Notes: generated from the letters alone by a model not told the origin. A stretch of 64,000 bases of DNA from Mesostigma viride (GCA_009746045.1 RPFO01000156.1:5936400-6000399), one strand, 5' to 3'; shown: positions 10,710 to 25,600, numbered from the stretch's first letter. Program-made: numbers and translations.

Positions 10710-13043
10710 CTGCAAGCCACTCAAACAAGGAAAGAACGTGGAATATGTGCGGCCACCGTGTCGCAGCAGTAAGCCCAGATTGTGGCTAACGTAGCATAGG
10801 AACCTTAATACGGTTTTATTTTACTCAAGGCGCATTCCCTTATGTGTCTCTTTAAGCATTCAGTTCAATAGTCGCCGGAATCCCTCCTGTTCTACGCTCT
10901 GCATTACAACATGCCAGCCCCCAACATTCGGAATCTACTAATGTACGCGACCGAGGTCGTTCCTGTCCCAAGGCGACCCTCTCGTGGCCAGATGCACTGC
11001 CACTAGGACTAACAAGGAGCCGCCCGCGCTCGATTACATCAGCCACAACAGGACATCCGAGTGCCAGATGGCTTATTGTTGCACCACAGCGTCGCGGGTA
11101 GAAATTGCTCTTATAGGGTTGCCTTGCACAGCGTTAGCAATATCGCATCCCGTTCACCGCAAAAACAAACAGACGAAACGAAACGAAAAACAAAGCACCC
11201 AACAGTCGACTCACCCCCTTCTTGGCGACCGCCTTGAAGAGCGCCCAGAGCACCTGCTTGCGGCACTTGTTGAGCAGGTCCCGCCAGCTGGCGTCCACCC
11301 CGCTGTAGACCTGCGGGTCCAGCCGGATGTGCAGGTAGTGGAACGAGATGGGGCTTCCCTCGTACGAGATCACTAGCCGCACCTCGTTCACCCGCACATA
11401 GCTAAAATGGGACACCGCGTCACGGCGGCTTGTCGACGCCTTCCCTCCGCGATCCTTGGCCCCTGCGCCGCCCTTCCCTGCCACCGCGTCGCTCCCGCTG
11501 CTGCTGGCACCGGCACGGCTCTTCTTCCCGCCGGACAGCTGGCTCTGATACGAGGGCGTCGCGGAGACAATGCTGGCTGCTGGCGCCACCACGCGCGCCA
11601 CCGCCGCGCCTGGCTCTGCTGCCAATGCTGCCTGCCGCCTTGCCTGGGCATCGGGGACACTGCCCCCCTGGCGGGTGGCACTGTCCGATGGGCTCAGGCA
11701 GGGGGACAAATTCCCCGACAGGTCCGAGAAGGAGCTACCCCGCTTGCTCCGGCCGCTCCCGCCACTACTGCTGCCCGCCGCAGCTGGCCGGCTGAAGGAC
11801 CACTGCCGCCACTTAGCACTGTTGCTGGTGCCGGGGCCCCCAACGGCAGCATTAGTTGACTTGGGTGTGGCCCCAGGGATCACGATGGGCGTGCTGGCGG
11901 CGCTCGCGCCGGCGCCGGAGGCATGAGCGGTCAAGGGAGGGTCGGCAATGCCATTGCCAGGGACGGAAATGGCCGCACCTGCGGCGAGCGGGGATGCCCC
12001 GCGAGGGGACGGGGACAGCGAGGGCGAGGGCGAGCGCGGGGTTGCCGCCGACGGGGGAACCATTCGGAGGTCTCTAGTTTCCCCCTCGGAGGCAACCTGA
12101 GTCGACCTATCCAGATGCTTGCCAGCGGTACCGGTGGCCAGGAGTGGCAGCTTGGGCGGCCTCTTATACGGCCTCCCGCTGCCATCGATATCCTCCCCCT
12201 CGTGGGGCGAGTTGTGGACCAGATCCGCCCCGTGAACCACCTCGTTGACTTCTGTCAGCCTCTGCAATCGTGACGGCTTTCTTCTCCCCACGCTGTCCCC
12301 CGGGTCGCCCGCACCTTGCGCTTGTGTGGGTGAACCTCCGTGGCCGACCACCCCAGCTTCACCCCCACCCCAGCGACTGTTCCCATCACCGAAACTACTA
12401 CTGCCACTATTACGAGTACTGTTGCTAGGGCTGCCAGCTCCGGACAGGGTGGAGCCACCGGACGGGCTGCGTGCCCCGGCATCAGCGGCGCTGCCACTCG
12501 AGGACCTCCGTCGCAGGTTAGCGTAGTTTGCACGGGGTGACAGGTGCAACTCGTCGGAGAGCGTGCGCAGGAGCGTGCGCACGACCTTGGTGGTGGGGGG
12601 GTTGTCCTTCTCGCGGGGCGCCGGATCCTCTCCTGGCACAGCCTCTGGGTCCTGCGACGTTGCCCCCCCAGGCAAGGACGTGGCTGGGCCCGGCAGCTGC
12701 GATGAGTCCTGCGGCTGGTTCTGCGACAGCACTTGCTGCTGCTCGAGCTGGCGTTGCCTCCGTTGCCTCACGAATGCCGTCCAGCTGTGCCCCGTGGCCT
12801 GGGGTGGGGACATGAGCTGCTGCCCCCGCTCGGCAGAAACGGTGGCATCATCACCGGATGTTCTTGGACCGCTCTGTGCGCTGTGCTGGCTGCCGCTGGC
12901 CGCAATGGGGCTGTGGATCATGACGGCAGAGGCCGATGTGGAGCGAGGGGAGAGCAGGTCTTGAGGTGCTGGGGCAGAGGGCGCGGCGGATCCGGGCACC
13001 GCGGTGGAGGCGGAGGGCAGCACAGCGAGCTGTGATGCCACCA

Positions 13044-13107
<64 letters not shown>

Positions 13108-16100
13108 GCGAGCGTCCTTTTCCTTCTGCAGGGGTCGCAGGTCGGAAATCAGGGGGGAAAGGCCGGGAGGCATGCACACAAGCAGAAGACATGCGCACAT
13201 GCGACATGTGCACAATCAGAAGGCATGCGCATATTCGACACGCGCACAATCACAAGACATGCGCACAATCGGAAGCCCTAGAGAAGAGGGTGGCTTCCAT
13301 GTCGGTTTCCACTCTAGCTGCTTCGTTTTCCGTTCAACAAGGGAGATTACTTTTCTGAGCTTACTTCACCGTTGTGTGAGAAAAACGTGCTGTGTTCACA
13401 GAAAGCGATGAACTTTGGGTTCTTTGAGGGATTTGATGGTGTGCGACAACTTGCGCTGGCTGTGAAAGGCAGGCGAGACCTAGCACGAACATTGCTGCTG
13501 TATCAAACCGAACTGGGAGTGCGCACCCGTGAGCTCGAGAGCGAGCTGCACAACTTGGATCACATCAGGTGATGAGACTGACTACTTATCTCCTACTACC
13601 ACGCCAATCTTGCTTGGCGGGCCTCACGCTCGCCACCAGAACGAGAATGCTGGAAAAACCCAAATGCCCACGACCGCGCACACATCCATAAAGGATTTCG
13701 AACGTATTCGCTCAGGAGCTTTCCCCCCAGGACCCTCCTACCCAAGGCCCGTGCCAAATGATTGATTCGTCAAGACGTATCATTGCCACCAGTCGCGCCA
13801 CGAGAACTGGCAAATAGACACTTCCCCTTCCATTACAATAGCAACCTGCAAATTTTGGCCAAAATGCAGAGTTGCCACCAAGCTTGCCTGCTTCTTGCTG
13901 GGTGCGGCGCTGGCCTCGTCCTTGCTGCGGTCCTTGCCCTTTCCCTTCTCCTTGTCCTTTTCCTTATCATTGGGCGTGTGGAAGAAGTAGTGCAGCAGCT
14001 GCGATGCGACTTGCTCCGTCACGCAGATGCACAGCGGGTGCACGTTCACCTGCGCAGCCACGTGCGGGGCCGATGTGGGCGATATGTGCGCAGCAATGTG
14101 TGCGCAGCGATGGTTTACGCAGCAATGGTGTGCGCAGCAATTTGTGTGCAGCAATGGGAGGGGGAGGGCGTCAAGAGGGGGACCAGACAATTGCGCAGCA
14201 CGGGGTGAGTGCATGAGAAAAAGATCCTGGCAGCTGCAGATACGGCTGACATCCCACGCGTATCCCAAATCAGCGTTGAGAATCGGGAACGGCAGAGACG
14301 CGACAGGGCGAGCATTGCAGAATTCGGAACGCTGAAGAAAGAGATGCTATGAACAAGGGCACAGCCGCTTCATAGCCGGGCACAACGGCTAGCGAGGACG
14401 ATGTGAGGATTTTGGACATGGTAGCACCAGGAAACAGGTTTAGCGACAGGCCTCTCATATCTTATGTCTGGCTGCACCGCACTTCGATGCACCATACATG
14501 GAATGCTGCGCGCATCTAACCACTCAACGCGTGAATGTCACTGTAGAGAGGGAAGGATGTCCAGCAGCGCAGTACGCACGCCAGACGTGCGTGCAGCCCC
14601 TCCAGGCAACCCCTTGCGAGGCCATAGCTGGCAAGCCTTCAGCATATACAACAGTGCTGGATCGACGCCAAAAGCTAAGTACCAAGTCAACATCCAAGAG
14701 ACAACCGATGCCAGAATCGAGTTCAGGTGTCAGTGACACCTGTGGAACACTTCAGTACGGGACACGACTGCTCACCTCACCCAGACACTAGCGCACAAGG
14801 CATGGAACCGCTCACCTCCAGCCGGTCCAACAGATCACACACTGCATAGACACTAGCGCAAAATAGGGAGAGCAAAACACAAACAGGGCACAACATAGGG
14901 CCAGTTGCTCACCTCCAGGTGGTCCAGGATGGACTTGCCGTCCACGGGGGCGGCTTGCTTGGCGTACACGCGAACCATCACCTCCCTGGAAAGGGCAAGC
15001 GGAACCACGCACGATGTCCAGAAGAAAAAAGGGAGAAGGGGTGGGATGGGCCGTGGTGGGTTATTATGAATTATGGGTGATTGACCGAGGGAAAGGAAAC
15101 ACCCAGAAAAAACACTCCAACAATGGTAGACCTGAAATTAAGGCTCGTGTTAAATCTTGTATTAACGGTCACGCGGGTGGATCAGGACAGGTGCTACAAA
15201 ACCGGTATGATGACGAATTCTTACGCAAGTTCTAGTATTATGATAACTTTCTCTCGCCAGCGCAGTCATGATATATAGCTGAGTAGAACGATTACTATTT
15301 CGTCACCATACTCGTGGGAAATAGCTGCCAGTTGATGCATCAATGATGTACAGCCTGACAGGATGCAAGCATGGCTATACACCATGTAATCATGACTTCT
15401 CAAACAGGGTATTTATCATTTCTCAAACAGTGTAATTATCATTTCTCAAACAGGGTTTCATCATTTCTCAAACGGGGCAATTCTCAAACAGGGTAATTAT
15501 CATTTCTCAAACAGGGTTTCATCATTTCTCAAACGGGGCAATTCTCAAACAGGGTAATTATCATTTCTCAAACAGGGTTTCATCATTTCTCAAACGGGGC
15601 AATTCTCAAACAGGGTAATTATCATTTCTCAAACAGGCTAATCACCACGGCCAACCATCATTTCTCAAACATGCCTATTTCCTTGTTGTCAAGGTCATGC
15701 ACAGCGCACCCACTGGGTCGCTTTGGCAACTACACAGCAGCTGGTAATCCCCACGACGCGACCAGCTTGTAGCGCCTTAAGGAATAAAACTTTGTTCAAG
15801 TGCAGAAACGCTTGGTAGGAAATACATTCTTAACCCAAGCCTTTGGCGATTGATGCATCCAGTTGTTCAGGAGTTTGCTAGGCAAACGTGATCCATGGAA
15901 ACGATAGATTAGGGCAAATCGTGCAAGTATTACTTTATTCTATACATTAAGCTGAACTCAGCCAGAGATGCAGATTGGGACAACCCACTTAGCAGCACTT
16001 TTTCTGCCCTCCGTAGAATACGTTGCCGTCCCATTTAGGAAACACAACGGAACAAAATGCCCCTAGTTCCTCAAAACCTCTACTGTGCACAGCGTCTAAC

Positions 16101-19100
16101 ATAGCAGCTTATTGTAACTAATCGCAAATTGCCCTGAATGCGGGAAGGACGCCTCGATGAGTTGCCACCACGAGACACTGTAAAATCAAATAGGGCACGG
16201 TACGTGAAGTCTCACACGCACTCCGAAAGTAATCTATATACTACTATTCTTTATGGCTCACAGTACATATGAAGTTCCTGACATGGCAGCACAAGCTATA
16301 TATATAGCATGGCGGACTATGACTACGACACCACTACTCCAGGCACCACCCCCTCACCTCCTCCAGTCCCTGCCAGGGTCCAGCGGCGCCAGCAGCCGCT
16401 GCATGGACGGGTCAGGCTGCAGCAGGTGGTAGAGCGACAGGTGGTGGATGACAAAGCGCACCACGCCCGAGTCGTCCTCATCGCGGAACAGCGTGAGGGC
16501 CTGCAGCCGCCAGCACGTACAATAGTTGGCGCATGCCGATCCAGCAGGTTAGAGTAGTACGGGGTGAGAATCCGTACGCCAGAGTCAAAAGTGGTGGCTG
16601 CAGGCACATCTGTGACAAAATAAATGAATTTTGATCATGTCCCGATGAGATGGGAAAAAGGACACGGTGCTGAAAACAAATACCATGGCACTTCTGTCGC
16701 TCAGATAAAAATATCGAGTGAGGTTGCTGCAGAGCACCTGGTATCAACACGGATGCTAGCAGACGAAGACCACGATGCAGGCGGTGAAAAAATTGCCTTT
16801 CCCACACAGCCAACACGACCACCACCATCACCGACAACAGCAACCCGCCACCGCAGCCAATGAACAAATCGTCACAACAACCTACTACCCAAGAAGATCT
16901 TTCGCTTCAGAATAAGATCCAAGAAAACCTCCCCCCGATGGACGACAGCAACGCCCCCCCCACCACCGCAGTCGACTCCCGACACACACACCCTACAGCT
17001 AAGGCTTGTTTCCGATCACGCTGGCACAGTCCCTGCCCTTCCCCACTAGCAGCGCTCTTGAGACCTGGCGACCCTCACCATCGTGTCAATCGTCGCGCGC
17101 ACGAACGTCTGGCCCGCGTTGTCCAGCAGCGCCCAGTTGATGCCGTCGATGCAGCAGTCCATGCGCAGCGCGTCAGGGCTCTGCCGGCGTGCCTCCCGCT
17201 GCTGCGCCCGCACGCGCGCGTCGTGCGCACGCACCTCCTCGGTCAGGTCCGCTTCTCGCGCCCGCCCCTGCTGCAGCCGGTACTCCAGGTACCGCTGCAC
17301 CGCCAGCGGCTGCGTGTCCGCCAGCAGCTGCCGCGCACGCGTACGTAGGGCCGGCACGGCCCAGCGCGACTCACCGCTGATGTTACTTCTATTGTCGTGA
17401 CCATTCTTGTCACCGCCACCATTCTTGTCAGCGCCACTATTGTTCCCGTCGCCATGACTGAGAGGGGCCTGGTCGTTGCCACCGAGTGCACCCTTATCGC
17501 GGTCACCGCAAACATCCTTGTCATCACCCACGCCATGTGCCCAGGTGCCGAGAACCCCGCCGCCCTCCACAAGCCCCCGCGATCTGACCATGCCGTCACC
17601 ACCCGTGCCCTGCGCTGCCAGTTGGACAGGCCCCGCCGCTTGGGAGGCCTGCGCTGGCACCGGCACGGCTGGCGGCGGCAGCAACGCCACTAGCTCCCGC
17701 TCCAGCACGGCGCCAGAGTCCCAGGCCGTACGCGCCGTGCGGGTGCCCGTGCCTGCTATGGCGTCGTCGTGGTCGGCGACGAACCCGCGCCACCCAGCGC
17801 CCCGTGACGTCGCTGGCACACAGCGCAGCAGCGCAGCCAGCTCGTGGGCCAGCACCGCCGCCTCCTCCTTGCACTCGCGCAGCCGCACGCGCACCGCACG
17901 CGCCGCGCCGGCTTCATCCACCCCGGCCGGTACGCCATTGTCGTGACCGATGCCAGGGGCCTGGCCGGGTCTCCCCGTAGCGGCTGCGCCACCGCGGCCC
18001 CTGTTGACATTACTGGGGTTGTTTCGGATGGCCCCACCGAGCGGGGCGGGCCCACCGATGGCCACGTCATCGATGCCGGGGAGCCCCGTGACCAGCCGCC
18101 CTGTCCACAGCCAGCGCGCGTCATCCCCGGCTAGCGCGGCGCTGCCTTGCCAGTGCCAGCGAGGCAACCGCGCGAGCAGCAACCCCCCGACGACGTCAAT
18201 CAGGATGGCAAACTGCGTCGGGTCCATCTCGGCCGTGAGCTCGGGTGAACGGAACATGAACTCCTTGAGGCAATTCTGGCTGTCCCCCCCGCTGGGCCCA
18301 CCGCCACTGCCACTACCACCGGGGATGCTGCTGCCGGCTGCCGGGTCCAAACCATCGGAGCCATCCTCGTAGCCGTCATCGGCACCCCCATGGCCATTGA
18401 TATGCCAGGCATCGGTTTGCGAGGCGTCGGCCCCGCTCCCCCCCTGGCTGCGCGTGCGCCGCTGCCCGCGCCGGCCCCCGTGGCTGTTGGTATTATGGCG
18501 ACGCCACCGCAGCGCCGCCGTGCGTGGGTCCTGCCACCGCACGTACTTCATGCGCATCGAGCACGGGCGGAACGCGCGCTGGAGGAGGCCCGTGGGGCAG
18601 TGGGGGCTCGTGGGGCTGACCAGGCCGCCCGGGTAGCCCCGGAGGGCTGAATCCAGCCCGTCGGCAGCGACCCGCTTGCTGCTCCCCGAGTGGGCCCCAT
18701 GGGCCTTGCCCACGTGGCAGCTGTCAGCATCCCCTGCATCGCGAGATGTCACGTGCACGGTCCCCACCCCTGTCGCAGCGAAGCTATGCCATGAGAGCCA
18801 GGCCTCTTTGGGAGACTCCTGGGCATCGCGTCCGCCAGCATTACCGTTGTTGTCATGATTGCGGTGATGATGGTCCACCGCATAGCCTCCTTCAGCGCCA
18901 CTCGGAGGAGGAGCGGCGTCTCGCAAGGTTACTACGTCCCCCTTGCCCCCCGTGGCGATATACAGCATGGGCAACCGGAGTGGCCCTTGATCAATGACCC
19001 CCTGTGCGCCCTGTGTGGAGGGCAACGGATACGTCAAGCCACCAGCGCCCTGCCCCGACTGGCTGCTGGAATTCGCTGTATCATTATCAGCCACGGGTCG

Positions 19101-20110
19101 CCGGGTGGCCGGCCTGGATGCTGGCGGTAACCCATGATGCTGCTGGTGGGATGTCGCATGGACGTTGTGGTTGCTGTCACCAGACACTGAACGGAACGAG
19201 GGCGTGCGTGAGACGGACAAGGACGATGTGCCGGCCCTCCCAGAGAGCAACGCCCCTGCCCCTGCCCCTGCCCCTGAGCTTGAGCCTGATCGTACCCACT
19301 CCATCCAGGGCACCCCGAGGTCATTCCCCCCAGTGGAGGAGTCGCCACGGAGACCGCCCGCGGAGGCATTGGGCGGCTGGGCGTCGCCGGAGCCGGACAC
19401 GTGGGCCTGCACCCCCTCGAGCTCCACCGAGTACTCCATGCGGTCAAAGTAGCGCGCGCGCGCCCAGTTGGCGTCGCCGTGATGGATGCCAGACGCCATG
19501 ACGGGGGGAGCCGTGTCTAAGAAAGGCTGGGAGGGCTTGCCCATGTCAGACCGGGAATGGGAATGGCCGGGGAAGGTGCTGCCTGTGCGCTCGGGGTGGC
19601 TCGCCTGGCTAGTGGCGTTGCTGGCGGCGGCCCAGGGCGCCGGGTTGTCGGTTGACCGGGGGGAGAGCGTGGTGGTCGTGCGGATGCACTCTTGGGCGAG
19701 CACTCGTCGGATGAAGACACGGCCGGAGACGGCCACCAGCACAAAGTGGCCTTGTGCGTCGGGTGGCACCAGGTTGAACTGGGGCTGCACAAAGTCGATC
19801 ACGTAGAGCACCTGCGTGACGAAGGGCGGGAGCCAGCATGAAGCGGCCGCCGTGGGGTGACAGAAACCGGCCGGATGACGAAAAAACGCAGAGAGCGAGG
19901 GAATTGGGATCGAAACACTCGTGAACACAAGGACAACCAGCAAAATGGGGTGCCATGAAGTGCATGGGTAGGGTGTGCAGCCGCAGGAATACCATTAGTA
20001 AAAACGAGAACAATGATAAGATATAAGACACTGGCATGGATAGATGGTTTATCCCGTGTGTGTGTGGTCACTATAGTACAGTATTGTGTGTGTGGTCACT
20101 TTAGTAAAGT

Positions 20111-20164
<54 letters not shown>

Positions 20165-22574
20165 GTGCCCATGTTGCGCTAAGCTGGTTGGTGGGCTATT
20201 TGGTAGAGATTTATTACGCAGCTCTGTGTGTCTGTGTGTGTTCTGCCCATGTTGCGCTAAGCTGGTTGGTGGGCTATTTGGTAGAGATTTATTACGCGGT
20301 TCTGTGTGTCTGTGTGTGTTCTGCCCATGTTGCGCTAAGCTGGTTGGTGGGCTATTTGGTAGAGATTTATTACGCGGCTCTGTGTGTCTGTGTGTGTTCT
20401 GCCCATGTTGCGCTAAGCTGGTTGGTGGGCTATTTGGTAGAGATTTATTACGCGGCTCTGTGTGTCTGTGTGTGTTCTGCCCATGTTGCGCTAAGCTGGT
20501 TGGTGGGCTATTTGGTAGAGATTTATTACGCGGCTCTGTGTGTCTGTGTGTGTTCTGCCCATGTTGCGCTAAGCTCGTTGGTGGGCTATTTGGTAGAGAT
20601 TTACTACGTGGCTCTATGCGTCTGTGTGTGTAGGCGTGGGTGGGTGGGTGGTGGGTGGTGGGTGGGTGGGTGGGTGGGTGGGGGTGGGTGGGTGGGTGGG
20701 TGGGTGGGTGGGTGGGTGGGTGGGTGGGTGGGTGGGTGGGTGGGTGGGTGGGTGGGTGGGTGGGTGGGTGGATGGGTGGGTGGGTGGGTGGGTGGGTGGG
20801 GGCGATAGGAAGCACAAATGTAGCACAAGCAACGGCACACGCGATGAGCAAACACGCACACAGACCTTGCTCAGGCCTGCTGATTGCGCCTCTGCACTCG
20901 CAGCCACTTCATCGGCACCCGCTACCAAAGTGGCAGGGGCACCATTGGTGGGCCCAAATGTGCTGTCCGATGCGCTTGTGGCCGTCGAGACGCTGGACGA
21001 TGTGGATGGATTGCGCGTGTGGGCAGTCGCTCCCATGCTTTCAGCCGCACTAGAACCCTCCGTCGGCACTCCCGCACCCGCACTGTCCACCGAGCGGCCC
21101 TGTTGGTTCGCTAGCTCTGATGGCTCCAGCGAGCGCCCGCTGCTTGGCCCTCTCCCCCGGGTACCAGTGCCCCCGACGGGACCCTGACTGGCCGGCACGC
21201 CCCTGCCGCTGACCGAAAGCTCCTTACCCGCACCACTCACACCCATCCCGTTCACAACATTGCCCAGTCCAACCGGTGCGGATGTTGCCCGCGCAGGCCC
21301 GTTTCCGGCATTCGCAAGAGGCATCACTCCTGGTGCCGGCCCCGTGGGCGCGGGTGTCCCAAACAGGAGGGTGTACAGGTCCTTGCCATCACTGGACCCT
21401 GGCTGCCAGTTCACGTCCTGAGGGCTCGCAAACGGGGCCCCCTGGGCACTCCCTGGGTTGCTCCACGACCCAGGGCCAGAGGCGTTTGGACGGGATGCCC
21501 CCGCAGCCGCGGCGACCCTCTCCGCCGCGGCCGAGAACTCCTGCGCTCCTTGCGTGCTCGGTGGGTTTGCCCAGTGCCCGGCCGCGCTGGCAGACGTCAC
21601 GGGCTGCCCCCAGCGCCCCCCCGGGGTGGTCCTATGGGGCGCATCCGAGGGAGGGTGGGGTCGGGGTCGCCCTTGCTCGCGCAGCACCCTGGAGCGCAGC
21701 GGGCATGCGAACGCCGTGTGCATCGCGCCGATGTGGGCCCACGTGATGTCACGTGAGGTGAGCGTCCACAGGATCTGGAGGCCGTGCACCGACATGTGCA
21801 TCGCGCCCAGCATCGGGCCGTCCGCCGCCGCCACCATGTCGGCACCACCGCCGGCAAGGGTCCCATACCCAACATCGTCACCACCCACGAGACCGTCCCC
21901 GATGCCACCTGACACATTACCGGGCCAGTCACGGCCGCCCTCGAATTGCGCCGCGAGCGCGCCCCCCTCCCGGATGGGCACAGGACCCCCCACCTGTGGC
22001 TGGGTTTCACTGTCCCCTTCCGAACCAGAACCAGGCCACGACCCTAGGGAGGCAGCGACCGCGGGACCCTGAGCTACCGCCCGTGCCCGCGGACACGTCA
22101 GCATGTTCTTGGTCATCGTGACGGTCGTCGCGGTCAAGAACTCGACAAGCCGCGCATCCCTGCCGCCACCTACAGTAAACCTGCTGCTTTCACCAGCGCC
22201 ACCGGCATCCTCGCCCTCGTCCTGCTGAAGGCCCGGCGCGTGGGCCTTGACGTCGGCGATGCGCAGGCGGAACCATGCCAGCTGGAGCTTGCCGTCGCCA
22301 CCGCTGCCACTGCCGTCACCGCTGCCACCGCTGCCGACATCCATAATCCTGGCATCCCTATCAGGTCCCCGTGTGAGCTGCTCTGCAGACACTTGAGTGC
22401 CCCGGCCCCCGATTGGTCCACCGGACAAGCCGTTGCCTCCCTCTGCACCTTTACCAGCGATCCCAGTCAGCACTCCAGGATCTGCTCCACCCACTGCCCT
22501 GTTTTCCAACGCCCCATTCTCCACGGCCACCGTAGCGGCAGGGATGCTGGGGACTCGTGAGGCGGTGGCCGGCG

Positions 22575-22640
<66 letters not shown>

Positions 22641-25600
22641 ACATCTGGGTGCCTAGCCCGAACCGGCTTGCATGAAATACCAGCCCTGCCGCCGGGTCGT
22701 CGTCTGTGCAAGGGACGTTACGGATGCAAAGGTTCACTGCGTCCACGTCGACCTGCACCAGCGTGAGCTTAAGCTTGCCGCCGCCACTCTTCTTCTTGGC
22801 CCCATGTACCTTGCCCTTGGCAAGCTCCTTGTCCATGTCCTTGGCCCTGGCCATAGTACCCGCCTGCGGCGGCTTGCCGGTCGCAGCGCCGCCCGCTCTT
22901 GATGGGTCAGTGTCCTCAGAGCCCATGTTGCCACCTTGGTGGGGGATACCAACCAACCCAGGCATGTCCTTGTCGTCGCTGGAGCGTTCATCTGCGGGTA
23001 ATGCTAGCGAGACGTCCGCGGCGTCTTCATCCCAACCCTTGACTCGATCGCCATTCTCCCCCTCACCCTCGTCGCTACTATCGGTACCACCACCGGGGGT
23101 AGAAGACCCATTCGATGCCCCGAGCCCACCCTGGACACTCTGTCGCTTGCGTTTCCAGCACTGTCTGATCAGCGGCGGCCGCGCCAGCAGGTCCAGGAAG
23201 CCACGCAGCCACACGACCTCCCGAGGCCCAAAAGCGACCACAGGACCTGGGCCATGGAGCCCCATGCTTGCGTCCGTACCGACATCCTCCACTGCCGCCA
23301 TGGCCGCAGCCCCAGTAGTTGGCGCGGGCGCAAATAGGACCTGGAAGGTCATCTCCAGCCCTTGGGAAAGGAAAGTGTCCAGAACGCGTTGATGCACGAT
23401 GTGAGCCAGGTTGGGTGCAGTGCCGCCACCTGTCGCCGTGATGTCCCCTACAGCTTCGCAAGGCAACCCCTGCCTGCTACTTGGTGCAATATTTCCCGCC
23501 GAAGGACCAGGGGACAACTTGCTGCCAGGTATCTGCCCCGCGTGGGGCACAACCACATCATACTCAGCAGGCAGCGGGTGGAGGTAATGGCAGGGCGATG
23601 ACTGGAAGTCCGACGCCCATAGCAGCGCGTTGCTGGCAACCGAAGCGCCCGCCTCCCCTCCCACCGTGGCTACAGGATCAGCAACCCTTCTCACTTCACC
23701 GACGCCATGCCACAATGACGGGCGTGCAGGCACGGAGGAAGCAGATGCTTCCACGTCATCAGCGGATGCACCTGCCAGATTGACAACCCCGGCAGAGTTA
23801 CTGCCGACCTTGGTTTCAGGCCCATGATCTGCCCCACCAGCCGGCATGCCCTGCCGATCCAGGCTTTCAGGAACACTGGGGAAGTTTGCCACCCCGGATT
23901 CCCCTGGCCTGGGCACGGCCGTGGTGGGCCCGTCCGGCAGTTGCAACGGTGGCGGCGGGGATGCGGGCGCCCGCACAACCCACGACAGCCCCAGGTTCCA
24001 CTGCACGAGCGGCGCTTCTAGCAGCGGGCACGCCCCCAGCCGGCTCGCGCTGCTATCCCTTGCATCCACCAGCGAGGGCAGCTGCTGCAGGAACGCCACC
24101 ACGTCCTCGGCGCGACTGGTGACCGCCAGAGAGGCCAGCGCGCCGTCCGCCCGCACGGAGAGCGTGCCCCGGCGGCACGACAGCTGCATGCCGTCGCACC
24201 CCTCAGCGAGCGCGCTGCTTGCGGCCGACACGAACATGCGCGCGTTCGCCAGCGAGACGCGCACGCACCCTCGCCACCGGTACCTCATCAGGTCCCACCA
24301 GGGGAGCTTGATGCTGCTCCCGCTCTCACTCCCGCTACCACTGGCAGGATCGCCGCCGTTACCGGTGAGAGCTGCTTGCATGAGCATGTGGCTGGTCCCG
24401 ACGGGCCGCGCCCCCTGCGCCACCACCCACTCGACACTCGCATGACTGTCATCATCGCCCACGTCATTGGAATGCCCACCGAATGCCTCCGAGCGCGGCG
24501 CACCGCTCTCAAACTGCAGCGCTCGTGCCACATCGTCGCCTCGCGTGCCGTCACCGCCCACGGACCCCCCGCGCCCTTGAGAACGTTCCTTTCCCGGCGT
24601 CCTCCCATCCCGGCCATATCGTGGGCCCCTGGCCGTCACGGGCGAGAACACGACCGGCGTCTCCGAGACGTCCGACAGCGCCAACTCCACCGTGTCGCTG
24701 CTCTCCATGTCCGCTGCCTTGAGAATGTGGCTCAAGGAAGACCTGGCATCCGGCACGCTGCCGGAGCCATAGCCACCCCCCGGGACTGCCGGGCTGACGT
24801 TGGATCGGGATACTGGGGCCCCGCCGGGGAAGCCCCTGTAAGCCAACTGGCCCGAGGTGGACAGAAATGGGCCTGCCGTTGACATGAAGGCCGGCGCCGT
24901 ACTGCCAAACGCCACCGGGGAGCTGCACCGTCGCGGCGCCCGGGGCGAGCCTGACGCGCTCCCCTGCCTGGGGGGTCCCAAGGGGGAGTTGTCAGGGGGA
25001 GCGTTGCCGGATGTGTGGGAGTCGCGTGTGCGCCGTCGCACCTCGCCGCGCAGGCTGAAGGACAGCGAGGGGGGGAACGCGGATGATGACGTGGAAGGGA
25101 ACGTAAATGACGACGACGATGACGCCAGCGCGGTGGAATCGAACGTGTAGGCCTCGTTAACATTGGCGGAAGCGCCCGGCGCATTCTCCCCGACGGACTT
25201 GAAATGAAGGCGAGGATCCTGCCCAGCCCAACTGCCACGATCGTTCATGCCTGGGCGCCCACCACGGAGGAGGTCATAAAGGTCATCCTGGGGGCCGCCG
25301 ACGTCACGCTCGCCATCGCTGATGTCATCGTCGTTCAGATTGTAGGCACCTGAGCGGGCACGGGCGAGGTTGGTCTCTGCTGGCGGCTGCATGAAGGACT
25401 GCTGCCAGGAGGACGACAGCCGGAGGCTGCCCAGCTGCGCCGAGCCCATGGACGAGATGCTGGCCGACGGCACGGTCCCATTGGTGGTGGGCGACAGCAT
25501 CATGCCCGAAGAGTATCGCTGGAGCGACTCGGACGAGACGATCAGCGAGGACATGCGGCGGACGCGGGACCTGTGCTCCAGTTTCGCCATTGGGCGGCTG

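Larger units (their letters stand above)
19812..20865 (-). other. SABRE-like intron 8, filled with tandem repeats
   Basis: From left to right on the plus strand it holds unique sequence, a GT dinucleotide run (20115-20163), a 78-base minisatellite (20165-20632) and a GGGT array (20635-20803). Sense transcripts would read these as CA and CCCA repeats. Confidence 0.75.

Noticed and set aside
20096-20851. Open frame of His-Pro-Pro-Thr and 26-residue repeats on the minus strand
   Set aside because: It is created by the 78-base and GGGT repeats within SABRE-like intron 8; splicing from 20866 to 19811 gives the family-consistent protein.
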